NCBI GenBank assembly: GCA_002399405.1 | Contig: DHDP01000010.1 | Span: 1-64,000 of the forward strand | Source: Treponema sp. UBA4873 | GTDB lineage: Bacteria; Spirochaetota; Spirochaetia; Treponematales; Treponemataceae | Reading direction: 5' to 3' | Length of the DNA stretch: 64,000 nt | In this document: positions 1-6,167 of the stretch, one piece after another | How positions within the stretch are numbered: position 1 is the first letter of the stretch | Layout of the letters: every line of letters begins with the position of its first letter | The notes under the pieces: generated by a model | Told to the model about the DNA's origin: nothing | What the model saw: only the letters and a program-made list of their open reading frames with translations | Database searches by the model: none | Made by a program: the position numbers and the translations under genes

Positions 1-17
1 GGCTTTGCCGGCGGTAC

Positions 18-536
18 ATGACTATAGATACTGATCAAAATGGGATCGATTATATTTTGAAAGAAAACGAAGGGCATATTATTATTCCTTTTATGGATTT
101 ACCAGAAAGTTCAAACATTGTTTCTCGTTTTCTGGCAAAAGTGGCTTTAGAAGCATTAGCAAAGCGATTGCTTACTCAAGATCACAAATTTATTGAGGAA
201 ATCGTTGATGAGAAACAATTGGATATAATACGAGATTATGCAAGAAGGGGCAGTAAAAAAGATTGGCCCATTAGCATACGACGAATATATTCAGAGAATA
301 AAACGATTTCTGACAAAGAAAATAGAAAATTACAAACTGTTCAAGAATCAGATATTCTTGTGACAGAATGGAATGAATGGTTTTTTGTTTTAGCGTTATT
401 TGGTGTTGAATATGTAATTAACTACGGTGGCCCAGAAATAGACGGATATAATCGTTGGTTGCAAGAGAATGATAATAAAAGTCCTTTGTATTGTGATATA
501 CGAACGCCTATAAAAAATAAACTTAAGAGCATGTAA
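18..536 (+). CDS. Hypothetical cassette protein, possibly C-terminal part of an HNH-type protein
   Basis: This is a protein of 172 residues counted from the first ATG. The reading frame stays open to the left edge of the window, so the true N-terminus may lie outside. It has no signal peptide, membrane segment or clear catalytic motif. The stretch IVSRFLAKVALEALAKRLL near residue 35 resembles the region following the HNH nuclease module in some HNH endonuclease-family proteins, but no HNH residues are visible here, so this is a guess. The stop codon lies 10 bases before the attC site at 547, the arrangement expected of an integron cassette gene. Function unknown. Confidence 0.6.
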   Translation: MTIDTDQNGIDYILKENEGHIIIPFMDLPESSNIVSRFLAKVALEALAKRLLTQDHKFIEEIVDEKQLDIIRDYARRGSKKDWPISIRRIYSENKTISDKENRKLQTVQESDILVTEWNEWFFVLALFGVEYVINYGGPEIDGYNRWLQENDNKSPLYCDIRTPIKNKLKSM

Positions 537-546
537 ACTAAAAAAT

Positions 547-677
547 GCCTAACAAAAAGTTCAACTTGACGTTGCTTTTGTCACGAAACCTGCTAAACGC
601 TGCGCGTTCTTTACGCAGGTTTCGCGCCAATTTTGCCTGCGGCAAAACCAGCAATGCAAGTTAACTTAATGTTAGAC
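547..677 (+). mobile_element. attC: Integron attC recombination site
   Basis: The left end (R'') GCCTAAC at 547-553 and the right end (R') GTTAGAC at 671-677 flank imperfectly complementary arms (547-576 against about 648-677) with unpaired bases, the layout of a folded attC. Inside are two perfect stems: CGAAACCTGC 584-593 with GCAGGTTTCG 615-624, and TTTTGCC 631-637 with GGCAAAA 641-647. The length of 131 bp is in the normal attC range. It sits directly between two unrelated same-strand genes (stop at 536, next start at 744). R' has GTTAGAC rather than the usual GTTAGGC. Confidence 0.85.
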
Positions 678-743
678 ACACGCCTTCGGCGGGCGAAGAA
701 GAAAATGTTTTAAAATTGTTTTTGACGATGGAGTATCAAATTT

Positions 744-1460
744 ATGATTAAATTTTATTGTGGACCAGGATCTTCTGACGTTGAATTAAAAGGATATTCA
801 ATAAATAATGATGCTTTTCAGTCAATAAAAATTAACGCTTCAAGAATATTGCTCTCTAGAAATCTTAAACTCGCATCAGACCTATTAAGAACAATTGATT
901 ATATTCTTTATGACGGAACTAATTGTTTTAATGATACTTATCAAGTTCTTGTGATATTAGCAGATGTGGATGAATATACAAAATATTCTGCGATGTATTC
1001 TAAAAGTACCTACAGAGATGCATTCCAAAAGATTGCGATAATATTAGATGAGCTGCAAATAGAGATTCGATTTATTATTGTAGAACTTAAAAGTAATAAA
1101 GAAGTCTCAGTAGACTCTCCTGTTCTTGAAAATACAAACACAACTGTTGAGAGTGCTTTAAATGATTGTATGAAATTAATTGCTTCAAATGGTCCTATAA
1201 GTGGAGTCGATAGAATATTTACTGCATTTCATGGTTACTTAAAGGCAATTTGTATAAATGGAAACATTCAAATACCGCCAGATGCAAATACAATTAAACT
1301 TTATAAATTATTACAGCAAAATCATCCTGCATTTAGTAGGGATACTCCATTAAAACATGAAACTGCAAAGATTAGTAAAAGTATTGCCGTAATAATTGAT
1401 GCGCTTGCCCAGGGAAAATCGTACATGCACAGCCCGATCGTCGTGGCGTCCACTGCATAA
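744..1460 (+). pseudogene. Abortive-infection (Abi_C-type) cassette gene, 3' end cut off by an IS fragment
   Basis: The frame encodes 238 residues. Residues of about 150-222 (SGVDRIFTAFHGYLKAIC, then KLYKLLQQNHPAF, then KISKSIAVIIDALAQ) follow the order of the Abi_C C-terminal domain of abortive-infection proteins: a helix with HGYL and a conserved leucine-rich KLL...HP segment, then an S/IATIIDAL helix that is normally followed by an LRN...AHPN motif. That last motif is missing. After about base 1405 the frame reads antisense through a transposase gene, so the last 18 or so residues are not original. The N-terminal 140 residues are unrecognised. Abi_C proteins are linked to phage defence; this copy is probably inactive. 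Its own attC was lost with its 3' end. Confidence 0.65.
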
Positions 1461-1816
1461 AGCTTCTGTCCTGCTGATTTTTTTGCTCCTCCATCGAGCC
1501 TTGAAAGAAGACAGTAATATAATGCTTCGTATATATCACTGCTTCTTGTATTTCCCGCATACGAGACGGTCGATTTGCTTATGTTTTTCCTGATCCCAAG
1601 ATGGTAAAACGAACTGTGCTGGCTGTTCAATGCGTTCGCTGTGCTGCGCAGCCCGTTCTGATCAGTTATCTGAGCAAAAATCATCACGGCAAGCTCATTC
1701 CATGCGCTGAATCCTTTGCAGTATTTGTCTGACTTACAGTTTCTGCAGAGCCTTTCAAATTCAGGTCTCGGTATGAATGATAGCAGTTGGCCGAATAATG
1801 TGTTATATTTGTTCAT
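1405..1816 (-). pseudogene. Truncated IS4-family transposase (DUF4372-type N-terminus)
   Basis: On the minus strand an ATG at 1816, preceded by an AGGAAGG ribosome-binding site, opens a protein beginning MNKYNTLFGQLL. It continues with PRPEFERLCR, AWNELAVMIFAQ, the helix GLRSTANALNSQ and the SKSTVSYA segment, and then YAVDATTIGLCMYDFPWA. This is the N-terminal DUF4372-like domain and the first Asp motif of the DDE catalytic domain of IS4-group transposases. Homology stops after FPWA, so about two thirds of the protein, including the second and third acidic residues, is gone. The break coincides with the point where the Abi_C-like gene on the other strand loses homology (about 1405). Confidence 0.8.
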
Positions 1817-1905
1817 ATCCGATTTTCCTTCCTGATATAGGTTTATGTGGTAATAAAAATATATCACGGAAATCGGACTTTAAATAGTACCTATTTTATC
1901 TTGGA
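1405..1905 (-). mobile_element. Insertion-sequence remnant
   Basis: This segment contains the 5' part of the transposase and its upstream flank to roughly 1905. The far end of the element is deleted, so no pair of terminal inverted repeats can be checked and the right limit is approximate. 1906-2046 shows no gene; the frames there are short and lack support. The remnant replaces the end of one cassette and its attC site. Confidence 0.5.
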
Positions 1906-2046
1906 CAGTAGTGCAAAGAAAATTGATTTTTTCTTGAATAAATTATCAGCGGTTCCGACAGCAGAGCAATCGATTAAAACCGGACGATTTTGCAGGCGAA
2001 CTTACTGTTTGACGGATGTTTCACGCAGAGAATATGGGAGGTAATT

Positions 2047-2667
2047 ATGGACACGACAATCGATGACGCCGTTGTTTTTCTTAAAACGAAATATGAATTC
2101 GAATTATTAATATTATACGGCTCATATGCCAATGATCTTAGCAATAACGAAAGCGATATCGATATCATCGGTTTTGCGAACATTCCGGAATTTGTTCACG
2201 AATCAGAAATAATTAACGAACATATGCTTGATGCATGGATATATCCCGGGAAGTATATTGCGGATATCGATAAGACGATACATATTTTACCGTGTAAAGT
2301 ACTTATCGATAAATACGGTAAAGGTAATAAGCTGCTATGCGATATTGAAAAAGAGCGAAAAAAGAGAAAAGTGGTACTCAAAGGAAAAGAAAAGGAACAA
2401 ATGAACAGCTGGATAGCAAAAATGATTAAGAGAGCAAGACAGGATGGCTCTGAATCTGATTATAGATATAATTGGTTATTGTATGATTTTCCTGAACTCT
2501 ATTGCAATTACTTGGGAATATACTATGATGGGCCGATAAAAACGATTAAAAATATTTTACGGCTGGACAAAGAGATAAGTTTGATTTACTTTGAACTGAT
2601 TGGAAAAGAGAAAAATATGGAAAAAGTGGAGGAGCTGTATAAGATATTATTATCCAGGAGCATTTGA
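2047..2667 (+). CDS. Nucleotidyltransferase-domain (MNT-type) protein
   Basis: The 206-residue protein starts at the ATG that follows a GGGAGGT ribosome-binding site; the frame extends further upstream but without a good start. Residues of about 22-38 (LYGSYANDLSNNESDIDI) are the GS-x10-D-x-D signature of the polymerase-beta-like nucleotidyltransferase superfamily, with the two metal-binding aspartates present. A third acidic residue could be the D in MLDAWIY. The rest is charged and helical. Minimal NTases of this kind act as antitoxins, AMPylate partner HEPN toxins, or modify antibiotics. No HEPN partner gene lies next to it, so the role is open. A degenerate attC half follows its stop directly. 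Confidence 0.75.
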   Translation: MDTTIDDAVVFLKTKYEFELLILYGSYANDLSNNESDIDIIGFANIPEFVHESEIINEHMLDAWIYPGKYIADIDKTIHILPCKVLIDKYGKGNKLLCDIEKERKKRKVVLKGKEKEQMNSWIAKMIKRARQDGSESDYRYNWLLYDFPELYCNYLGIYYDGPIKTIKNILRLDKEISLIYFELIGKEKNMEKVEELYKILLSRSI

Positions 2668-2735
2668 CAGTCGACTCAACCTGATGTTGCTTTTATCAAA
2701 AACTGCAAAGTCCGTTACACGAATACCTTGATAAG
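2668..2735 (+). mobile_element. Degenerate attC remnant (left half)
   Basis: Directly after the stop codon, the sequence TCAACCTGATGTTGCTTTTATC matches, in order, the left arm of the intact attC at 547 (TCAACTTGACGTTGCTTTTGTC), with five differences in 22 bases. A short inverted repeat, TTATCAA near 2695 and TTGATAA near 2730, may be the rest of the stem. Neither a GCCTAAC left end nor a GTTAGRC right end is recognisable, so the site is probably dead. Confidence 0.55.
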
Positions 2736-2743
2736 GAGAAGAA

Positions 2744-2857
2744 TTGAAAGAGAAATACACTCAGAAAAAAATAATGAAAGATATTGAGTCTGTAGAAAAG
2801 TTTTTAAATGATATAATAAAAGAAATATTGGAAGAAAAAGAATACAGAAAAACGTAA
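2744..2857 (+). CDS. Small ORF, 37 residues, lysine/glutamate-rich
   Basis: A TTG codon preceded by AAGGAGAAGAA opens a 37-residue frame that ends 25 bases before the next gene. The peptide is highly charged (LKEKYTQKKIMKDIESVEKF...) with one predicted amphipathic helix. I do not recognise it. The good ribosome-binding site and the fit between an attC remnant and the next gene are the only support; it could be a leader peptide or the remains of an older cassette gene. Confidence 0.35.
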   Translation: MKEKYTQKKIMKDIESVEKFLNDIIKEILEEKEYRKT

Positions 2858-2882
2858 AATAATTTATCAGAAGGAGCTGATT

Positions 2883-3278
2883 ATGGAATTTAATTTAAGT
2901 ACGCCTGCACTGCTTTTTTCGGCCATATCATTATTTATGCTGGCGCATACAAACAGATTTCTTGCTTTGGCGAGCCTTATCCGTCAGCATATATCAATGT
3001 ACGAGGAAACAAAAGATGCCGGTAAATTAAGGCAAATAGAAAATTTCCGCAAACGGTTGAAGGTAATCAAATATACGCAGATATTCGGGGTCGTTAGTTT
3101 TCTGCTTTGCGTGATAAGCATGTTTCTCATATTTATAAATAAAATAACACCTGCAGAAATAGTATTCGGGGTAAGTTTGATCGCATTATTCATATCATTG
3201 TTATTATCTTTGCATGAATTATTTTTATCAATTGGAGCATTAAATATAGAAATGGGACGTATAAAGGAATTGAGCTGA
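2883..3278 (+). CDS. DUF2721-family membrane protein
   Basis: A protein of 131 residues starting 8 bases after an AAGGAGC ribosome-binding site. The opening STPALLFSAISLFMLAHTNRFLALASLIR is the hallmark start of the DUF2721 family: one membrane helix (about residues 7-25) leading into a conserved NRFLALASLIR segment. A charged stretch of about 30 residues, rich in Lys, Arg and Glu, follows, and then two further membrane helices (about 65-86 and 92-114). The family is of unknown function and inner-membrane located. It is a typical integron cargo size and is followed within 2 bases by an attC-like remnant. Confidence 0.8.
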   Translation: MEFNLSTPALLFSAISLFMLAHTNRFLALASLIRQHISMYEETKDAGKLRQIENFRKRLKVIKYTQIFGVVSFLLCVISMFLIFINKITPAEIVFGVSLIALFISLLLSLHELFLSIGALNIEMGRIKELS

Positions 3279-3303
3279 CGGCTGTTTCAACCTGATATTT
3301 TTT
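3279..3303 (+). mobile_element. Degenerate attC remnant fused to the next gene
   Basis: The sequence CTGTTTCAACCTGATATTT following the DUF2721 stop repeats the TCAACCTGAT core found at 2668-2735 and resembles the left arm of the attC at 547. It runs straight into the reading frame of the following gene without any spacer, so the right half of the attC and the 5' flank of the next cassette are both missing. Confidence 0.5.
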
Positions 3304-4116
3304 TTGACTGAGGTTATACTTGTTGGTGAAGCATTTCATGGTGCAAAGAATTTTTGGGAATATAAGCTTGATTTAATAAGGCAATATCATAGTAAAGGGA
3401 TCCTGTTCGACGTGGGGTTTGAAGCCGATGAGCTTGGAATAGAATCTCTTAAAACAAAAGGTGTAGTTGCATTATTTGATGCTTTTCCTAAAATATTTAA
3501 AACAAAACAGGTAGCACATATAATAAGATTCTGTTTGGATAATGACATACCTTTCTTTGGGTTTGATCCCAGGGGCAGGATCAATCCTGATAGAATCGAT
3601 AGGCGTTTACAACAAAAGGCAAAGCGATATCAGAACGTATATGACACATATTTTGGTACAGATGAGTACTTTACGATTAGAGACGAGTTAATGGCAAATA
3701 CTATATGTGATCATGTTAAGGAATCAAAAAAGCTGCAGATTTGTCTTACTGCTAATCTGCATATTAAGAAAAATGGTTCGAAAGAAAATGACGCACGTCT
3801 AAGATTGAAGAGTATCAGAGAGTATCTCGATGATGAAAGAGTCAGCACATATTCAATATCGCAGCATTCGAAAAAAGGGAATTATCTGGGAATAGATCTG
3901 AGTAAAAGAAGTTACGAGATTAACGATGTCTTTTGTATTGAGAATCTTGCGGTGCCGGGTGAAATAATACAAATAAAATCGGATAAAATCGATAAACAAT
4001 ATGGGTGCTATATTTTCGATCACATTAGAGAGTCCGATCCTGCCTGTGAAAGTTATGATGAAATGATAATACACAATTGTGTTTCAGAACCGGATATTAT
4101 GAATTTTATCCGGTAA
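3304..4116 (+). CDS. Erythromycin-esterase-fold protein, probably 5'-truncated
   Basis: From a TTG, 270 residues. The order of motifs matches the EreA/EreB-like hydrolase superfamily: GEAFHG (residues 8-13, with the conserved Glu and His), a following Lys/Arg helix, FDVGFEAD (second acidic position), PFFGFDPRG (the FYGFD-like strand), RDELMANTI (the RD..MA.N helix) and LTANLHIKK (the H..NxH strand). It is much shorter than the roughly 400 residues of erythromycin esterases, so the substrate cannot be predicted. No ribosome-binding site precedes the TTG, and the frame continues upstream into an attC remnant until 3274; the native start has probably been lost. It may not be expressed. Confidence 0.6.
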   Translation: MTEVILVGEAFHGAKNFWEYKLDLIRQYHSKGILFDVGFEADELGIESLKTKGVVALFDAFPKIFKTKQVAHIIRFCLDNDIPFFGFDPRGRINPDRIDRRLQQKAKRYQNVYDTYFGTDEYFTIRDELMANTICDHVKESKKLQICLTANLHIKKNGSKENDARLRLKSIREYLDDERVSTYSISQHSKKGNYLGIDLSKRSYEINDVFCIENLAVPGEIIQIKSDKIDKQYGCYIFDHIRESDPACESYDEMIIHNCVSEPDIMNFIR

Positions 4117-4188
4117 AATAATAATGACAAGGGAACTGGTCAAACATTTACAGGACGCCGCTTTTATAGTGCAAAAAAGGGGAAAATG

Positions 4189-4728
4189 ATGGAAAAAACA
4201 GATAAACCGTTCGAACCACTGGATGATTTGTATTCGTTATTGAACCGGCTTGAGCAGTATTATGATTTTGATATAGAAACAAAGGACTACATTATTGGTA
4301 GAAAGCAGTTGTATTATATATTTATTCATGAAACGTTGCATGCATTTATAGGAAAATCGGCAAAATGGATATATGATCTGCCGGAAGATGAAACGGATTT
4401 CATAGACGAAGTAGCGGTGAGAATAATAATCGATGACATCATGAAACGGTTCGACATATACAATAAGGTCGATCTTTTTTACGAACAGAATATCAATCAC
4501 AGAAAAGAACTCGATTTATACGGATATAATTTAACTCCGGAACAGTACGATGATATAGAAAAAGAATATTACAAGAGATTTTCAGATAGAAAAGAAATAA
4601 ATCAGTTTTGTAAATATATTTATGAAAAATATAAAGAGTACGGTATCAAACGGCGGGAGGATTTTTCGTATGACAAAAAACAAACAGGAGTAGACATGAA
4701 TGACAAAAAAATCGGTGAATCGATATGA
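4189..4728 (+). CDS. Small HExxH protein, putative metallopeptidase-like
   Basis: 179 residues from the second of two adjacent ATGs (4186, 4189); 4189 gives the better spacing to the AGGGG ribosome-binding site. Residues 43-54 read YIFIHETLHAFI, an HExxH zinc-binding motif in a hydrophobic helix. A downstream EVAVRIIIDD helix (about residue 74) could supply the third, glutamate, ligand in the manner of gluzincins. The C-terminal third is Lys/Glu/Tyr-rich. No signal peptide, so probably cytoplasmic. I know no family for it; phage and mobile-element IrrE/ImmA-like peptidases are the nearest analogy by motif. Its last 29 bases overlap the start of the HAD gene. Confidence 0.6.
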   Translation: MEKTDKPFEPLDDLYSLLNRLEQYYDFDIETKDYIIGRKQLYYIFIHETLHAFIGKSAKWIYDLPEDETDFIDEVAVRIIIDDIMKRFDIYNKVDLFYEQNINHRKELDLYGYNLTPEQYDDIEKEYYKRFSDRKEINQFCKYIYEKYKEYGIKRREDFSYDKKQTGVDMNDKKIGESI

Positions 4729-5515
4729 AATTGTTTTCAGCGATGTCGACGGAACCTTATTGAATTCCGGACATAAGATTACTCCGCTGACGCTTGAAGC
4801 AATAAAATCATTGGAAAATAAAAATATATCATTTGTTATTGTATCGGCGAGAAGTCCTTCTGGAATATATCCCATTTTGGATGAATATAAAATTACTTGT
4901 CCGATTATCTGCTATAGCGGTGCCCTTATTTTGGATAAAAACAGGCGGATGTTGTTTCATAGGGGAATTGAAAAACAAAATGCAAAACATATTGTTGAAT
5001 ATGTTGAAAACAGCTTTTTTGATTTAACATATTGTCTTTATTCACTTGATCAATGGATCGTAAAAGACAAAGTCGATCCCCGCATCAGGAATGAAGAATA
5101 TATTGTAAAAGCGCAGGCGGAGCAGGGGGATATCGATTCGGTAAAAGATACTCAGATTAACAAAATATTGTGTATTTGTAATCCCGTGGAAACTTTGCTG
5201 ATTGAAAAAAAACTGAAGAAGGAATTTCCTGATTATTCAATTGTTAAATCGTCCGAGATGCTGCTGGAAATAATGGAAAAGGGAATAAACAAGGCTGCTG
5301 CCATGAAGACTGTCTGCGGATTATGGGATGTTGATATAAAAAATACACTGGCATTTGGAGATAATTACAATGATGTTGAAATGTTGCTGGCTGCAGGTAA
5401 GGGGTATCTGATGGCGAATGCTCCGGAGCAGTTGAAAAAACAAATAAATAATATAACGGCGGACAATGATCACGATGGAATATATGAGGGGCTTGTGCAA
5501 TTGCATGTCATATAA
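4700..5515 (+). CDS. Cof-type HAD-IIB family phosphatase
   Basis: 271 residues with all four HAD motifs: DVDGTLL (residues 15-21, nucleophile Asp and acid/base Asp), SARS (about 54-57) for motif II, the Lys of GINKAAAM (about 195) for motif III, and FGDNYNDVEML (about 216-226) for motif IV. The large cap between motifs II and III is the C2B type found in Cof/YidA sugar-phosphate or FMN phosphatases. Cytoplasmic, Mg2+-dependent; the substrate cannot be deduced. An AGGAG lies 9 bases before the start. The gene is as AT-rich as the cassettes before it and overlaps the HExxH gene, so the two were probably acquired together. Confidence 0.9.
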   Translation: MTKKSVNRYEIVFSDVDGTLLNSGHKITPLTLEAIKSLENKNISFVIVSARSPSGIYPILDEYKITCPIICYSGALILDKNRRMLFHRGIEKQNAKHIVEYVENSFFDLTYCLYSLDQWIVKDKVDPRIRNEEYIVKAQAEQGDIDSVKDTQINKILCICNPVETLLIEKKLKKEFPDYSIVKSSEMLLEIMEKGINKAAAMKTVCGLWDVDIKNTLAFGDNYNDVEMLLAAGKGYLMANAPEQLKKQINNITADNDHDGIYEGLVQLHVI

Positions 5516-5581
5516 CTGTATGTCGGTCATATACGCTATGCGCGTTGCATAAGGTTGACTGTCATAATTAAGGAGATAAAT

Positions 5582-6094
5582 ATGGAAAAACTTCCGGTAC
5601 CTGATGAAATTCAACAGGTTAAAAATTTTCGGTTTCTTCGGGTTAAGGAACAGAATACAACGTTTTATTTTATATGCAATAACACTGTAAACAGGACTGT
5701 TGAGCTTGATATAGGTTTTAAAAAAATAGCAGCTGTTTTTTTTAAGCATGAAATACCGAATGAGGCTGAAGTTGAGTATGCAATAAACTGTATTGAAGAC
5801 GAATTGATGCAGAATAAGGATTTAGTCAATGATAATGAAGAACTGTACACTGATGCTGAATTTATTATTGATATCCTGAACGTACAGCCGAATAGTACAA
5901 AATACTATTCCAGACAGGATGTCGAAGAGGTTTTTACTAAATATGCTCTGCTGTCGATGGGACATTCGCCGGTGTACGATGATATAAAAATGGATAAAGA
6001 GGAATACGCAGGATTACTGATTCTGCGCGAAATAATGCATCATTTAAATTATACAAATTTAGCGGTGATAAATAACGGGATAAACGGGAAATAA
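5582..6094 (+). CDS. Hypothetical protein
   Basis: 170 residues from the ATG that follows AAGGAGATAAAT; an upstream in-frame start is less likely. The protein is acidic with alternating beta-like and helical stretches; residues of about 35-55 (FICNNTVNRTVELDIGFKK) look like a beta-hairpin and the C-terminus (LLILREIMHHLNYTNLAVIN) like a helix-strand pair. No signal peptide, membrane segment or catalytic motif is recognised, and I know no family. Base composition is that of the cassettes. 5516-5581 before it may hold a very decayed attC right half, but the match is too weak to call. Confidence 0.6.
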   Translation: MEKLPVPDEIQQVKNFRFLRVKEQNTTFYFICNNTVNRTVELDIGFKKIAAVFFKHEIPNEAEVEYAINCIEDELMQNKDLVNDNEELYTDAEFIIDILNVQPNSTKYYSRQDVEEVFTKYALLSMGHSPVYDDIKMDKEEYAGLLILREIMHHLNYTNLAVINNGINGK

Positions 6095-6128
6095 AACACA
6101 ATTTGGAAATATTTGCCATCCGTGCTGA

Positions 6129-6157
6129 TTGAATTATCGTCACATATAAAGTAGAAT
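6129..6157 (+). promoter_or_regulatory. Sigma-70 promoter for the 6168 gene, leaderless type
   Basis: TTGAAT at 6129-6134 and TAGAAT at 6152-6157 are separated by 17 bases. The predicted transcript start falls at about 6164-6168, on or next to the ATG at 6168. No Shine-Dalgarno sequence exists before that ATG. Confidence 0.55.
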
Positions 6158-6167
6158 AATTTTATAT

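Larger units (their letters stand above)
1..6100 (+). mobile_element. Distal end of a chromosomal integron cassette array (accessory block)
   Basis: This block is visibly AT-richer than the DNA after about 6168. It holds short, functionally unrelated, same-strand genes, each followed closely by an attC or attC-like sequence (547-677 intact; remnants at 2668-2735 and 3279-3303). Chromosomal integrons are known in Treponema. Because cassettes read away from attI, the integrase and attI should lie left of the window, and this end should be the oldest part of the array, which fits the decayed attC sites and the IS damage. The right border is inferred from base composition and from the first conserved spirochaetal gene at 6168. 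No integrase is present in the window. Confidence 0.7.

Noticed and set aside
4124..4189. 21-residue ORF before the HExxH gene
   Set aside because: It has no ribosome-binding site and no recognisable sequence; it may be a relic of an older cassette gene but cannot be supported.
5516..5581. attC site between the HAD gene and the 5582 gene
   Set aside because: Only GTTGCATAAGGTTGAC resembles a right arm; no left arm, no conserved ends, no stem.
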